NCBI RefSeq assembly: GCF_001011035.1
Contig: NZ_CP011492.1
Location: 7,371,447 to 7,435,446, forward strand
Origin: Streptomyces sp. CNQ-509
Lineage (GTDB): Bacteria > Actinomycetota > Actinomycetes > Streptomycetales > Streptomycetaceae
DNA length: 64,000 nucleotides
Direction: 5' to 3'
Positions 17,514-26,475 of the stretch are shown here, in pieces (position 1 is the first letter of the stretch; the number at the start of each line of letters is the position of its first letter). Below the pieces are notes generated by a model, which worked only from the letters and a program-made list of their open reading frames with translations, was not told where the DNA came from and searched no databases. Both the position numbers and the translations under genes were made by a program.

Positions 17514-17554
17514 GCGCCGGGCCGCCGCGCGAGCGACCGGCGGCGGCCCGGCGC
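17514..17554. terminator. Hairpin terminator after permease gene
   Basis: Perfect 15-bp GC arms (17514-17528 and 17540-17554) with an 11-base loop, starting 5 bases past the permease stop and 40 bases before the conservon. It separates the two transcription units. Confidence 0.72.
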
Positions 17555-17594
17555 ACCGTCCCGACCGCAAACGACCAGCGCTCCGTGAGGTCCG

Positions 17595-20174
17595 ATGTCC
17601 GCAACCACTCACACCGCCCACGCCGGGCGCCCCATGCGCCTGCGTACGCACCTTCGCATCCTGGCCGCGGTCGTCACGGCGGCGCTCGCGGCCCTCGCCG
17701 CGGTCGGCGCCGTTCGGGAGCTGAACCGGGCCGGAGCCGTGCAGGACTACGCCGACACCCTCGAACGGCTCCAGCAGCCGTCGTTCGCGCTCGTCACCGA
17801 GTTGCAGGCCGAGCGCCGGATGACCGCGCTGCACTGGGCCCGCGGCCCGGTCAACGCCGCCCAGCTCGGCAACCAGCAGGCCCTCACCGACGAGGCCGCC
17901 TTCGCGCTGCGCGAGCTGGCCGACGAGGCCCCCGACAGCGCCGTCCGCCCGCCGCTCGAAGCCGCCCTGCGGGGCGTCTCAGGCCTCACCGGGGTACGCG
18001 AACGCGCCGCCGAGCGCTCCGGGGACCGGGACGAGGCGCTGGAGGCGTACACCCGCGCCATCGAGCAGACCATCGCCGTGCACATCCGGGTGCGCGCCCA
18101 CAACGGCAGCCTCGCCCAGGGCTCCCGCCCGCTCACCGCGCTGCTCCAGGCCGGCGAGTCACTGGCGCTCCAGGACACCCTGCTGGCGGGTGCGAAGGAC
18201 GGCCGGCTGACCGCGGCGGACCACGCCCGCTTCGTCCAGGCCGTCGGCGTGCAGCGGTTCGCGTACGGGACGCTGGCCGGCCCGCTGCTGCCGGACGGCG
18301 AGAAGGACCGCTACGACGCCGTCACCGACTCGAAGGAGTGGGCGGAGAAGACCCGGATCGAGGACGCGGTGCTCGGCGTGAGCCGCGCATCCGGCAGCCC
18401 CGTCACGCTGCCCGCGGCGACCGCCGGGTGGCAGGAGACGTACGAGCACCTCGGCCCGGGCCTCACCGGGCTGGCCACCGCCCGGATCCAGGCGCTGGCC
18501 GACGACGCGGAGGACCGGGCAGGCGAGTTGCGCATGACGGCGTACGCCATCGCCGCCGGCGGCGTCCTGCTGGTCGCGATCGTGCTCGGCACCGTGCTGT
18601 GGATCAGCCGCGCCATCGTGCGCCGGGCCGAGGAGGTGCGCTCCAGCGCCCTGGCCGTCGCCCGGCGGCAGTTGCCGCAGATGATCGTCAGACTGCAGCG
18701 CGGCGAGGACGTCGACCTGTCGGCGCTGCCCGCGCAGGTCGCCGCCGCCGACGAGTTCGGCGAGATCTCCAACGTCGTCGCCCGGCTGGCGGAGGAGGTG
18801 GTCGAGGCGGCGCGGGTGGTGCACGAGGAGCGGTACGGCTTCGAGAAGTTCGCCGAGGGCGTCACCATGCGCTCCGTCACCCTCATCTTCGCCGTGCTGC
18901 GCACGCTGGACGAACTGCAGCACCGCTACGCCGACACCGACCCCGCGCTGCTGTCCGAGCTGTACGAGCTCGACCACCTCACCGTGCGGGTGCGCCGCCA
19001 GTTGGAGAACCTGCTGGTGCTCTCCGGCGGCGCGGTCACCAACCCGCACACCGAGCCCGTGCACATCGCCAACCTGATCGTCGACGCCGCCGGCGAGTCC
19101 CGCGGCTTCGCCCAGGTCACCAAGGAGTTCCAGGCCGAGGCGTGGGTGGTGCCGGAGGTGGCGGGGGAGCTGACCCACCTGATCGCCGAGCTGATCGAGA
19201 ACGCCACCACCTACTCGCCCAGCGGCTACGAGGTCTTCGTCCGCGCCACCCACACCGCCACCGGCGTCGCCATCGAGGTCGAGGACAAGGGGCGGGCGCC
19301 GGAGAACTGGTACTTCGAGGCGCTCAACGGGCGGCTGCTGGACGTGCCGCCGTACGCGGTGCTCGCCAAGTCCTCCGACCAGCTCGGCCTCTTCGTGGTC
19401 GGGCAACTGGCGCAGCGCCACGGGGTACGGGTCACGCTCCAGCAGGGCCGCTTCGGCGGCGTGCTGGCGGTCGTGCTGGTGCCGTCCGCGCTGCTGACCG
19501 GCGCACCGGAGCAGTTGGCGGACCGCACCCCGGTACGCAAGCCGCTGCCGGGGCGCTCCGGGCCGCGGCCCGCGAAGCGGCGCGAGCCGACGGCGGCCGG
19601 TCTGGTACGCCGCGAGCCGGCGCGCGGCGGCGGGCCCACCGGTCCGGTACGCCCCATCGACCCGGCGCCCGGGCTGGCACCCGCCCGTCCGGCGGACGAC
19701 GGCGTCCCGGACCCGGAGCGGCGCCGCCCGCCGGCCCCGGCGACGCCCGCCGGGCCCGCGGCCGAGCCCCAGCCCGCGACCGCGGCCGTCCCGGCGGCGC
19801 CCGCCGCCCCCGAGCACGTACGCCCCGAGGAACCCCTGCCCGTGCGCGTCAAGAAGCCCCACCCGGAACCGGCCCCCCGGCCTGCACCGCGATCCCTGCC
19901 CGATCCGACCGAGGAGCTGCCTGTCACCGCCACCCCCCAGATCGCCACCGAGCCGACCCCCGAGGCCGAGCCGGCACCGGCGCCCGCGCGCCCCGCCGCC
20001 CGCGCCGGCGGGCTGCCCCAGCGCGTGCCCGGCACCAGCATGGCCGGCCAACTGCGCGACGGCAGGCGCCGGCCCGCCACCGCCATGGACCGGCGCCCGC
20101 TCGACAGCATCGAGTCGGCGTTCACCCAGCTTCAGGAAGCCCTGACCGACCCGGAGGAAGACAGCGACCGATGA
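17595..20174 (+). CDS. cvnA: Conservon sensor kinase-like protein CvnA
   Basis: Membrane-bound histidine-kinase-like protein of 859 aa, first gene of a conservon. A helix at about 20-42 (LRILAAVVTAALAALAAV) and a second at about 310-335 enclose a nitrate/nitrite-sensing-type (NIT) extracellular helical domain. A HAMP-like linker, a dimerisation region with ELYELDHLTVRVRRQLENLL, and an ATPase domain with N-box LIAELIENATTYSP follow. The last about 220 residues are a Pro/Ala/Arg-rich disordered tail. GAGG lies 4 bases before the ATG. CvnA proteins are thought to sit at the membrane with CvnB, C and D in a complex likened to a eukaryotic G-protein-coupled system. The stop overlaps the cvnB start (ATGA). 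Confidence 0.93.
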   Translation: MSATTHTAHAGRPMRLRTHLRILAAVVTAALAALAAVGAVRELNRAGAVQDYADTLERLQQPSFALVTELQAERRMTALHWARGPVNAAQLGNQQALTDEAAFALRELADEAPDSAVRPPLEAALRGVSGLTGVRERAAERSGDRDEALEAYTRAIEQTIAVHIRVRAHNGSLAQGSRPLTALLQAGESLALQDTLLAGAKDGRLTAADHARFVQAVGVQRFAYGTLAGPLLPDGEKDRYDAVTDSKEWAEKTRIEDAVLGVSRASGSPVTLPAATAGWQETYEHLGPGLTGLATARIQALADDAEDRAGELRMTAYAIAAGGVLLVAIVLGTVLWISRAIVRRAEEVRSSALAVARRQLPQMIVRLQRGEDVDLSALPAQVAAADEFGEISNVVARLAEEVVEAARVVHEERYGFEKFAEGVTMRSVTLIFAVLRTLDELQHRYADTDPALLSELYELDHLTVRVRRQLENLLVLSGGAVTNPHTEPVHIANLIVDAAGESRGFAQVTKEFQAEAWVVPEVAGELTHLIAELIENATTYSPSGYEVFVRATHTATGVAIEVEDKGRAPENWYFEALNGRLLDVPPYAVLAKSSDQLGLFVVGQLAQRHGVRVTLQQGRFGGVLAVVLVPSALLTGAPEQLADRTPVRKPLPGRSGPRPAKRREPTAAGLVRREPARGGGPTGPVRPIDPAPGLAPARPADDGVPDPERRRPPAPATPAGPAAEPQPATAAVPAAPAAPEHVRPEEPLPVRVKKPHPEPAPRPAPRSLPDPTEELPVTATPQIATEPTPEAEPAPAPARPAARAGGLPQRVPGTSMAGQLRDGRRRPATAMDRRPLDSIESAFTQLQEALTDPEEDSDR

Positions 20175-20611
20175 GCAGCCTCAGGCACGTGAAGAACGTC
20201 ATCCCCGCGAGCCCGGAGGACGCGGCCGTCTTCGACAACCTCCGCGACAACCTGCAACTCGTGCCGGACCTCACCGGCTTCGTGCTGCTCGCCGACGACG
20301 GCCTCGCCCTCTGCGGTTACGGCCTGGACTGGACCCGCGAGGACGTCCAGACCATCGCCGCCGCCTGTTCCGGCCTCGCCAGCCTCGCCGACGGGCTGTC
20401 GATGCCGGTCGACGGCGGGTCCGTCCTGCATCTGAACATCACCATGGAGCACAGCCACCTCATCCTCACCGCCTGCGGCAACGGCAGCACCCTGGTCGTC
20501 TACACCTCGGGTCCCGAGTCCATCGGCCTCGCCATGCGCGAGACCGTCCGCGTCGCCCGGGCGTTCAAGCACCAGCTCGGCGTCGGGTCCCGCAGGACTC
20601 GCATCCGGTAA
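20171..20611 (+). CDS. cvnB: Conservon roadblock/LC7 protein CvnB
   Basis: A 146-aa roadblock/LC7-domain protein. The domain (about 15-130) shows LQLVPDLTGFVLLADDG, a DWTREDVQTIAAACSGLAS helix and LHLNITMEHSHLILTACG, the usual Streptomyces conservon pattern. Roadblock proteins dimerise and act as partners or activators of small Ras-like GTPases; in conservons the partner is CvnD. The ATG overlaps the cvnA stop, and its own TAA shares one base with the cvnC ATG, giving tight translational coupling. Confidence 0.94.
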   Translation: MSSLRHVKNVIPASPEDAAVFDNLRDNLQLVPDLTGFVLLADDGLALCGYGLDWTREDVQTIAAACSGLASLADGLSMPVDGGSVLHLNITMEHSHLILTACGNGSTLVVYTSGPESIGLAMRETVRVARAFKHQLGVGSRRTRIR

Positions 20612-20967
20612 TGAGCGCGCCACGGGGAACGCGCAGGACACGGACGTTCGCGCTCACCGGATCGCGCACCGACCGGGCGCCCGGTGAGCAGTTCACCATG
20701 CACTCCACGGTCCGCGCCGCCGTGCCGCCCGACGACGCGCGCAGCATCCCGGAGGAGTGGCAGACGATCCTGCGGCTGTGCGCGGGGCCCGGCATCGCCG
20801 TGGCCGAGCTGGCGGCCCGGATCGAGATGCGGCTGACGCCCGCCGCCGTCCTCCTGGCCCAACTGCTGGAACAGGGGCTCATCGAGCACAGACCGCCGAT
20901 GAGCGATCCGGACGCCATGAACATCGACTTCCTCCGACGAATCAGGAGCGGCCTTGAGCGAGCCTGA
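20611..20967 (+). CDS. cvnC: Conservon DUF742 protein CvnC
   Basis: A 118-aa DUF742 protein. The N-terminal 20 residues are basic (RGTRRTRTFALTGSRTD); the rest forms a winged-helix-like region with EEWQTILRLCAGPGIAVAELAARI and LAQLLEQGLIEHRPP. DUF742 proteins are the third member of conservons; their biochemical role is unclear. It starts at the last base of the cvnB stop and ends 14 bases inside cvnD. Confidence 0.92.
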   Translation: MSAPRGTRRTRTFALTGSRTDRAPGEQFTMHSTVRAAVPPDDARSIPEEWQTILRLCAGPGIAVAELAARIEMRLTPAAVLLAQLLEQGLIEHRPPMSDPDAMNIDFLRRIRSGLERA

Positions 20968-21556
20968 CACCGAGGCCCCGGACGCCGTCTGGGACGCCTA
21001 CCTCCCGCCCGTGAAGATCCTCGTGGCCGGCGGCTTCGGGGTGGGCAAGACCACGGCGGTCGGCGCCGTCAGCGAGATCACGCCGCTGCGCACGGAGGAG
21101 CGGCTGAGCGCGGCCGGTGTGGGCGTGGACGACCTGTCCGGCATCGAGCAGAAGTCGGCCACCACCGTGGCCATGGACTTCGGCCGGATCACCCTGGACG
21201 TGGCGGTGCTGATGCTGTTCGGCACCCCGGGCCAGGAGCGGTTCTGGTTCATGTGGGACGACCTGCTGCGCGGCGCGCTCGGCGCGGTGGTGCTCGTCGA
21301 CACCCGGCGGCTGGACCGCTCGTTCGCCGCCGTGGACTTCTTCGAGAGCCGCGACCTGCCGTTCGTCGTGGCCGCCAACTGCTTCCACGGCGAGCAGGAC
21401 TACGATCCGGAGGAGATCCGCGACGCGCTCACCCTGAAGGAGCCCACCACCCCGATCGTCCTGTTCGATGCCCGCGAGCGCGAGTCGGTCCGCGGCGTGC
21501 TGCTTGCTCTGATGGACCATCTGATCGCGGCCGCGGAACCCGCCCGCGCCCGGTGA
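20954..21556 (+). CDS. cvnD: Conservon GTP-binding protein CvnD
   Basis: Ras-like small GTPase of about 200 aa. G1/P-loop is GGFGVGKTT, G3 is GTPGQER, and the G4 position reads AANCF rather than NKxD, which is normal for conservon GTPases. It starts at TTG 20954, inside the end of cvnC, with GGAG 6 bases upstream. The protein should switch between GDP and GTP states under control of CvnB and the membrane kinase-like CvnA. Conservons influence development and secondary metabolism in Streptomyces, but the signal and output of this copy are unknown. The FGGY kinase gene begins 22 bases after its stop. Confidence 0.93.
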   Translation: MSEPDTEAPDAVWDAYLPPVKILVAGGFGVGKTTAVGAVSEITPLRTEERLSAAGVGVDDLSGIEQKSATTVAMDFGRITLDVAVLMLFGTPGQERFWFMWDDLLRGALGAVVLVDTRRLDRSFAAVDFFESRDLPFVVAANCFHGEQDYDPEEIRDALTLKEPTTPIVLFDARERESVRGVLLALMDHLIAAAEPARAR

Positions 21557-21578
21557 CCACAAGGAGGCCCGCCCCGCC

Positions 21579-23108
21579 ATGACGACCGTGCTCGCCATCG
21601 ACCAGGGCACCTCCGGCACCAAGGCCCTCGTCGTCGACCCGGAGGCGCCGGACGGCGGCAGCGGCAGCGGCGTGGTCGCCGTCGCCGAGGTGCCGGTGAC
21701 GCCCGACTACCTGCCGGGCGGCGGGGTGGAGCAGGACCCGGCGCAGTTGCTGGCCTCGGTGCTGGCCGCCGGGCGGCAGGCCGTGGCGGCGGCGGGCCGG
21801 CCGGTGGACGCGGTGGCGCTCGCCAACCAGGGCGAGACCGTGCTGGCCTGGGACCGGGCCACGGGCAAGCCGCTGTCGCCGGCGGTAAGCTGGCAGGACT
21901 CCAGGTCGCAGCGGCAGTGCGACGCGCGCGCGGACGCCGCCGAGTGGGTCGCCCGGCGCACCGGGCTGGTGCTCAACCCGTACTTCTCCGCCCCGAAGAT
22001 GGCCTGGCTGCGGGAGAACGGCGTCCGCGGCGGCGTCGTCACCACGACCGACACCTGGCTGCTGCACCACCTCACCGGCGCGTACGTCACCGACGCGGCC
22101 ACCGCCAGCCGCTCGCTGCTGCTCGACCTCGACACGGTCGACTGGGACCCCGAACTGGTCGCCCTCTTCGGTCTCGACCCCGCCGGACTGCCGCGGATCA
22201 CGGCCTGCGACGAGGTGGCCGGCACCACCGCCGCCTTCGGCGCCGAGGTGCCGGTCGCCGGGCTCGTGGTGGACCAGCAGGCGGCGCTTTTCGGCGAAGG
22301 CTGTCTCACCGCGGGCACCGCCAAGTGCACGTACGGGACCGGGGCGTTCCTGCTCGCCAACACCGGCGGGGCCGCGGTGCGCTCCGGCTCGGGGCTGACC
22401 ACCTCGGTCGCCTGGCGGGCCCGCGGCGCCACCCCGTACTGCGTGGACGGCCAGGTGTACACGGCGGCCTCGGCGGTGCGCTGGCTCACCGAGCTGGGCC
22501 TGGTCGGCTCGGCGGCGGAGCTGGACGAGGTCGCGGCCGAGGACGCCGAGGGGGTGGTGTGCGTGCCGTCGTTCGCGGGGCTCGCCGCGCCCTGGTGGCG
22601 CTCGGAGGCCACCGCGTCGTTCGCCGGGCTGACGCTGGCCAGCCGCCGGGAGCACCTGGTGCTCGCCGTGCTCCAGGGCGTCGCCGCCCAGGTCGCGGAG
22701 GTCACCGGGCTGGTCGCCGCCGACCTCGGCGGCCCGCTCACCCGGCTGCGGGTGGACGGCGGGCTGACCCGCAGCCGCACGCTGATGCAGGCGCAGGCCG
22801 ACCTGGCGCAGGTGCCCGTCGACGTCTACCCCTCGCCGCACGCCACCGCGCTCGGCGCGGCGGCGCTGGCCCGGATGGCGCTGGAGCCGGAGCTGCCGGC
22901 CGCGGACGCGGTGCCGCGGTGGACGCCGGGCAGGACGTACGAGCCGCGCTGGCCGCGGGCGCGCGCGGAGGAGTTCCTCGACCGCTGGCGTACGGCCGCG
23001 GGCGCGGCGCTGCCGCGGCAGGACGCGCCGGACTCCGCACGGACGTACCCCGCACCGACGGACGCGGGGCCGGGGGACGGCGCGCCGCCGGAGGAAGGCC
23101 GCGGCTGA
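21579..23108 (+). CDS. FGGY-family carbohydrate kinase, glycerol-kinase-like
   Basis: ATP-dependent sugar or polyol kinase of 509 aa. The N-terminus carries the phosphate-binding IDQGTSGTKALV. NQGETVLAWDRATGKPL with WQDSRS, and DQQAALFGEG with AGTAKCTYGTGAFLL, match glycerol kinase (GlpK) better than xylulokinase. The second FGGY domain has RLRVDGGLTRSRTLMQ and ALGAAALA. An AAGGAGG site lies 11 bases before the ATG. It follows cvnD by only 22 bases on the same strand and is likely co-transcribed with the conservon, an arrangement I cannot explain. A secreted glycerophosphodiesterase gene lies nearby at 24500, consistent with glycerol use, but on a separate unit. Xylulose or another polyol remains possible. 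Confidence 0.86.
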   Translation: MTTVLAIDQGTSGTKALVVDPEAPDGGSGSGVVAVAEVPVTPDYLPGGGVEQDPAQLLASVLAAGRQAVAAAGRPVDAVALANQGETVLAWDRATGKPLSPAVSWQDSRSQRQCDARADAAEWVARRTGLVLNPYFSAPKMAWLRENGVRGGVVTTTDTWLLHHLTGAYVTDAATASRSLLLDLDTVDWDPELVALFGLDPAGLPRITACDEVAGTTAAFGAEVPVAGLVVDQQAALFGEGCLTAGTAKCTYGTGAFLLANTGGAAVRSGSGLTTSVAWRARGATPYCVDGQVYTAASAVRWLTELGLVGSAAELDEVAAEDAEGVVCVPSFAGLAAPWWRSEATASFAGLTLASRREHLVLAVLQGVAAQVAEVTGLVAADLGGPLTRLRVDGGLTRSRTLMQAQADLAQVPVDVYPSPHATALGAAALARMALEPELPAADAVPRWTPGRTYEPRWPRARAEEFLDRWRTAAGAALPRQDAPDSARTYPAPTDAGPGDGAPPEEGRG

Positions 23109-23129
23109 GCCGCCCGCCGCCGGCGGCGT

Positions 23130-24308
23130 CTACCGCCCGCCGCCGAACCGCAGTCCGGCGAGCACTCCCGCGTGGTCCGACGGCCAGAACCCCGTCGGCG
23201 CCGAGCGGTCCGCCTCCCGGTCGCCGACCACCTCCGCCGTGACCGCCCGCACGCCGTCCGGCCGGTACAGCACGTGGTCGATGCGGTGGGAGAGTTCGTT
23301 CCCGGCCAGCAGCGACCCGCTCTGCCCCGCCGTCCAGCCGCCGTCCGGGTCGCCGCCCGCCGCGGTCCAGGCGTCCGTGTAGCCGGCCCCGGCGAGGATC
23401 CCGTAGGCGCCGGAGGCGTCGGTGGGGCGGGAGTTGAAGTCGCCGGTGAGGACGACGGGGTGCGGCGAGCCGGCGAGCGCGGCGGCCAGCTCGCGGGCCT
23501 GGGCGGCGCGCACGTCGGGGGTGCCGAACGCCTCCAGGTGGGTGGTGGCGAAGCGGAACGTCCCGCCGCGCACCGTGACGTCCACGGACGACCAGCCGCG
23601 CGGCACCTCGAAGGAGAGGCCGGGGATCCGGGAGGGCAGGGTGGCCTGCGCACCGTACGCCGCGGAGGTGGCGCGCGACGTACGCGGCCGGGAGGAGGCG
23701 GGCGGCCCGTCGCGTACGACGATCACGTCCCGGTCGGTGAAGCGCGCCTCCTCGGTGGCCGAGACGGCCATCCGGCCGGTGAAGTTGTCGTTCGCGGCGA
23801 CGGTCCGGTACGGGGTGCCGCGGGCGGCCAGCTCGTCGAGCAGCAGCCGCAGGAAGTCGTAGCGGACCGTCAGGTCGCCGCCCGCGGGCCCCCTCTCCCA
23901 GCGGGCCACCTCCTGGAGCCCCACGACCTCGGGTGCGCGCGCCGCCAGCAGGTCGGCGAGGGCCGCCGCGCGCTCACGGAAGTCCGTCGCCTCCATCGCC
24001 GCGTACAACTCGCCGGCGCGCGTGACCAGCTCCGCCCGGCTTCCCGCGTCGAACAGCGGCTTCAAGCCGGCGCCGAGGTAGACGTTGTACGTCGCCACGC
24101 CCACGGCGCGCGCCCCGCGCCCGTCGCCGTTCTCGCGCGCCTGTCCGCCCTCCCGCGGCTCCGTCCCCGGCGCCTCGTGCTCCCGCCGTCCGCCGTCCGG
24201 CTCGGACGCCTGCCGGACCGGCGCACCGCACCCGGCCCCCAGCGCCATGACCAGCGCCGCCAGCACCACCAGACCGGCCGGCTTCCCACCGCGCCGTACG
24301 CTCCGCAT
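23130..24308 (-). CDS. Secreted endonuclease/exonuclease/phosphatase family lipoprotein
   Basis: Enzyme of 392 aa with a signal peptide and lipobox-like MALGAGCGAP, so probably membrane-anchored on the outside. A low-complexity linker is followed by the EEP fold: ATYNVYLGAG near the N-terminus, the metal-binding Glu in EVVGLQEVARW, TTHLEAFG, TGDFNSRPT and the terminal SDHAGVLA, all catalytic motifs of the family. ATG 24308 gives the lipoprotein signal and has GGGAGAGG upstream; the longer frame adds 31 implausible residues. Substrates in the family include nucleic acids, phosphoinositides and sphingomyelin. Next to a secreted glycerophosphodiesterase, a role in phosphate or lipid salvage is plausible but unproven. 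Confidence 0.88.
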   Translation of the reverse strand: MRSVRRGGKPAGLVVLAALVMALGAGCGAPVRQASEPDGGRREHEAPGTEPREGGQARENGDGRGARAVGVATYNVYLGAGLKPLFDAGSRAELVTRAGELYAAMEATDFRERAAALADLLAARAPEVVGLQEVARWERGPAGGDLTVRYDFLRLLLDELAARGTPYRTVAANDNFTGRMAVSATEEARFTDRDVIVVRDGPPASSRPRTSRATSAAYGAQATLPSRIPGLSFEVPRGWSSVDVTVRGGTFRFATTHLEAFGTPDVRAAQARELAAALAGSPHPVVLTGDFNSRPTDASGAYGILAGAGYTDAWTAAGGDPDGGWTAGQSGSLLAGNELSHRIDHVLYRPDGVRAVTAEVVGDREADRSAPTGFWPSDHAGVLAGLRFGGGR

Positions 24309-24499
24309 CGCTCCGCCTCTCCCTCGCACCGCCGGCCACCGGGGACCGTACGCGCACACCGCATCCCAGCATCCGTGACAGCCCCGGGCAAGCATGGTCA
24401 TGTCCCGACCACGGCCCCTTTACGTGATCGTCCGTCTTGTTTAACGTCACGTCTTCAGCCTCGGCAGCACCACCAACACCACGAGAGCGAAGGTCAATT

Positions 24500-25351
24500 G
24501 TGAAGCTCGTGAGATCCCTGCTGCGGGCGGCGCCCGTCGTCGCGGCCCTGACGGCCGCGGGCATCCTCGCCGGCGCGTCCGCCGCCCAGGCCGCGCCCGC
24601 CGGGCCCGACGTCATCGCCCACCGCGGCTCCTCCGGCGTGGCGCCCGAGAACACCGCGGCGGCGACCCGGCTGGCGGTCCGCCAGGACGCCGACTTCGTC
24701 GAGATCGACGTGCAGCGCACCAGGGACGGCAAGCTCGTCAACTTCCACGACTGCACCATGGAGCGGACCACCGACATCGAGGAGGTCTACCCGGGCCGGC
24801 CGAGTTACCGCGTCTCCGACTTCACGTGGGCCGAACTGAGCCGCCTGGACGCCGGCTCCTGGTTCTCGGCCAGGTACGCCGGCGAGCCGATCATCACCGT
24901 CGACCGCGTCATCGACCTCATCGACCGGAGGTCCGGCCTGCTCGCCGAGATCAGCCCGTGCGGGCACTACGACGCGAGCCTGCCCGCCGACCTGGCCGGG
25001 CTGCTCCAGGCCAGGCCGGCCTACGTGGAGCGCGCGCTGGCGAACGGCCGACTGGCCGTCCAGTCCTTCGAGCTGGACGACGCGCAGGGCTTCAAGGACC
25101 TCATGCCCGAGGTGCCCATCGGCTTCCTCGACGCCGACCGCCCCACCGAGGCCGAGCTGGCCGCCCTGAGCGAGTGGGCGGACCAGGTCAACCCGCAGTA
25201 CACCGTCACCGACCAGGCCCTGGTCGACCGCGTCCACGAGCTGGGCATGGACATCAACGTCTGGACCGTCGACGAGCCCGGCGCGATGCGCAGGATGGCC
25301 GGTCTCGGCGTCGACGGCATCATCACCGACTACCCGCAGTCCCTCACGTAG
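24500..25351 (+). CDS. Secreted glycerophosphodiester phosphodiesterase
   Basis: Hydrolyses glycerophosphodiesters from phospholipid or teichoic acid breakdown to glycerol-3-phosphate and an alcohol. 283 aa with a signal peptide (KLVRSLLRAAPVV then AQA-AP). The GDPD domain shows VIAHRGSSGVAPENT with the catalytic His-Arg and Glu, VEIDVQRTRDG, the second His in NFHDCTMERTT, INVWTVDEPGAM and a final GVDGIITDYP. I start at GTG 24500, preceded by GCGAAGG; this gives the proper signal peptide. The upstream region is AT-richer (TTGTTTAACG) and divergent from the EEP lipoprotein, so the two may share regulation. A possible terminator follows. Confidence 0.93.
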   Translation: MKLVRSLLRAAPVVAALTAAGILAGASAAQAAPAGPDVIAHRGSSGVAPENTAAATRLAVRQDADFVEIDVQRTRDGKLVNFHDCTMERTTDIEEVYPGRPSYRVSDFTWAELSRLDAGSWFSARYAGEPIITVDRVIDLIDRRSGLLAEISPCGHYDASLPADLAGLLQARPAYVERALANGRLAVQSFELDDAQGFKDLMPEVPIGFLDADRPTEAELAALSEWADQVNPQYTVTDQALVDRVHELGMDINVWTVDEPGAMRRMAGLGVDGIITDYPQSLT

Positions 25352-25368
25352 GGCGTACGGGAGACGAG

Positions 25369-25415
25369 GCGGCGGCGCGGCAATGGCACACCCCGCCAAA
25401 GACCCGCGCCGCCGC
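25369..25415. terminator. Hairpin after glycerophosphodiesterase gene
   Basis: Perfect 12-bp arms (25369-25380 and 25404-25415) with a 23-base loop, followed by TTT on the plus strand. The long loop makes it a weaker candidate. Confidence 0.5.
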
Positions 25416-25502
25416 TTTGATGGATCTCCACTGCCCGACCCGGGACACACCGGGCAGACTCGAAGGGCAGCGGACGACCAGTCACCCCAGCGGAGGCGGC
25501 CC

Positions 25503-26453
25503 ATGACCGGATCGCGGATCCTCGCCCTCGGCCACTACCAGCCCGGGAAGGTGCTGACGAACGACGACCTGGCGAAGTTCGTCGACACGAACGACGAGTG
25601 GATCCGCAGCCGGGTCGGCATCCGCGCCCGGCATGTCGCGGCAGCCGACGAGACCGTGGACATGATGGCCGCGCACGCCGCCGCCAAGGCGCTCGCCGGG
25701 GCCGGCACCAAGACCGAGGACGTCGACCTCGTCATGGTCGCCACCTGCACCGCCGAGCACCGGGTGCCGAGCATGGCCGCGCGGGTCGCGGAACGGCTCG
25801 GCATCCCCGCCCCCGCCGCCATCGACGTCAACGTCTCCTGCTCCGGCTTCACCCACGCCCTCGCCCAGGCCGACCACACCCTCCGCGCCGGCGCCGCGAG
25901 CCGCGCGCTGGTCATCGCCGCGGAGAAGCTGACGGGCGTCACCGACTGGAACGACCGCTCCACCGCCGTCCTCACCGGCGACGGCGCCGGCGCCGCGGTG
26001 GTAGCCCCAGCGGCGGGGCCCGGCGAGGCGGGCGCCATCGGCCCCGTCGTGTGGGGCTCCGCGCCCGGCATGGGGTCCGCGGTACGTATCGAGGGCTCGC
26101 CGCCCCTCTTCGCCCAGGAGGGCCAGGCGGTCTACCGCTGGGCCGTCAAGGAGCTGCCGCCGATCGTCCGCCGGGTCTGCGAGCGGGGCGGCGTCGCGCC
26201 TGCCGACCTCGCCGCGATCGTGCTGCACCAGGCGAACCTGCGGATCATCGAGCCGCTCGCGCGCAGCCTCGGCGCCCCGCAGGCGGTCGTCGCCACCGAC
26301 GTCACCGAGTCGGGCAACACCTCGGGCGCGAGCGTGCCGCTGGCCTTCTCCAAGCTGGTGGCGCGCGGCGAGGTGGAGTCCGGCGCGCCGGTGCTTCTCT
26401 TCGCCTTCGGCGGCAACCTGTCGTACGCGGGCCAGGTCGTGCGCTGCCCGTAG
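25503..26453 (+). CDS. Beta-ketoacyl-ACP synthase III (FabH-like)
   Basis: Thiolase-fold condensing enzyme of 316 aa that joins an acyl-CoA starter to malonyl-ACP. The catalytic triad is intact: Cys113 in DVNVSCSGF, His in VLHQANLRI and Asn in ESGNTSGASVPLA; WIRSRVGIRARHV is the usual CoA-binding segment. ATG 25503 is chosen for the GGAGG 7 bases upstream; the 40 codons before it have no protein character. The gene stands alone, away from any fabD-acpP-fabF operon or polyketide genes, so it is an accessory copy that may supply unusual starter units. It is convergent with the aldo/keto reductase gene. Confidence 0.92.
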   Translation: MTGSRILALGHYQPGKVLTNDDLAKFVDTNDEWIRSRVGIRARHVAAADETVDMMAAHAAAKALAGAGTKTEDVDLVMVATCTAEHRVPSMAARVAERLGIPAPAAIDVNVSCSGFTHALAQADHTLRAGAASRALVIAAEKLTGVTDWNDRSTAVLTGDGAGAAVVAPAAGPGEAGAIGPVVWGSAPGMGSAVRIEGSPPLFAQEGQAVYRWAVKELPPIVRRVCERGGVAPADLAAIVLHQANLRIIEPLARSLGAPQAVVATDVTESGNTSGASVPLAFSKLVARGEVESGAPVLLFAFGGNLSYAGQVVRCP

Positions 26454-26475
26454 CCGCCCGCCCGCCGCGCTCCGG

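Noticed and set aside
15989..17608. Minus-strand ORF opposite the APC permease
   Set aside because: Asp/Gly/His-rich antisense artefact; the opposing frame has 12 membrane helices.
23114..23127. 14-base GC palindrome between the FGGY kinase and EEP lipoprotein genes
   Set aside because: It has no loop and contains only GCC/GGC repeats, so it is likely a by-product of base composition.
24409..24499. Possible PhoP box upstream of the glycerophosphodiesterase
   Set aside because: GTTTAACGTCACGTC only loosely resembles direct GTTCACC repeats; spacing and match are too poor.
25503..26453. FabH as a sign of a polyketide or fatty-acid gene cluster
   Set aside because: No acyl carrier protein, ketosynthase or acyltransferase genes lie nearby.
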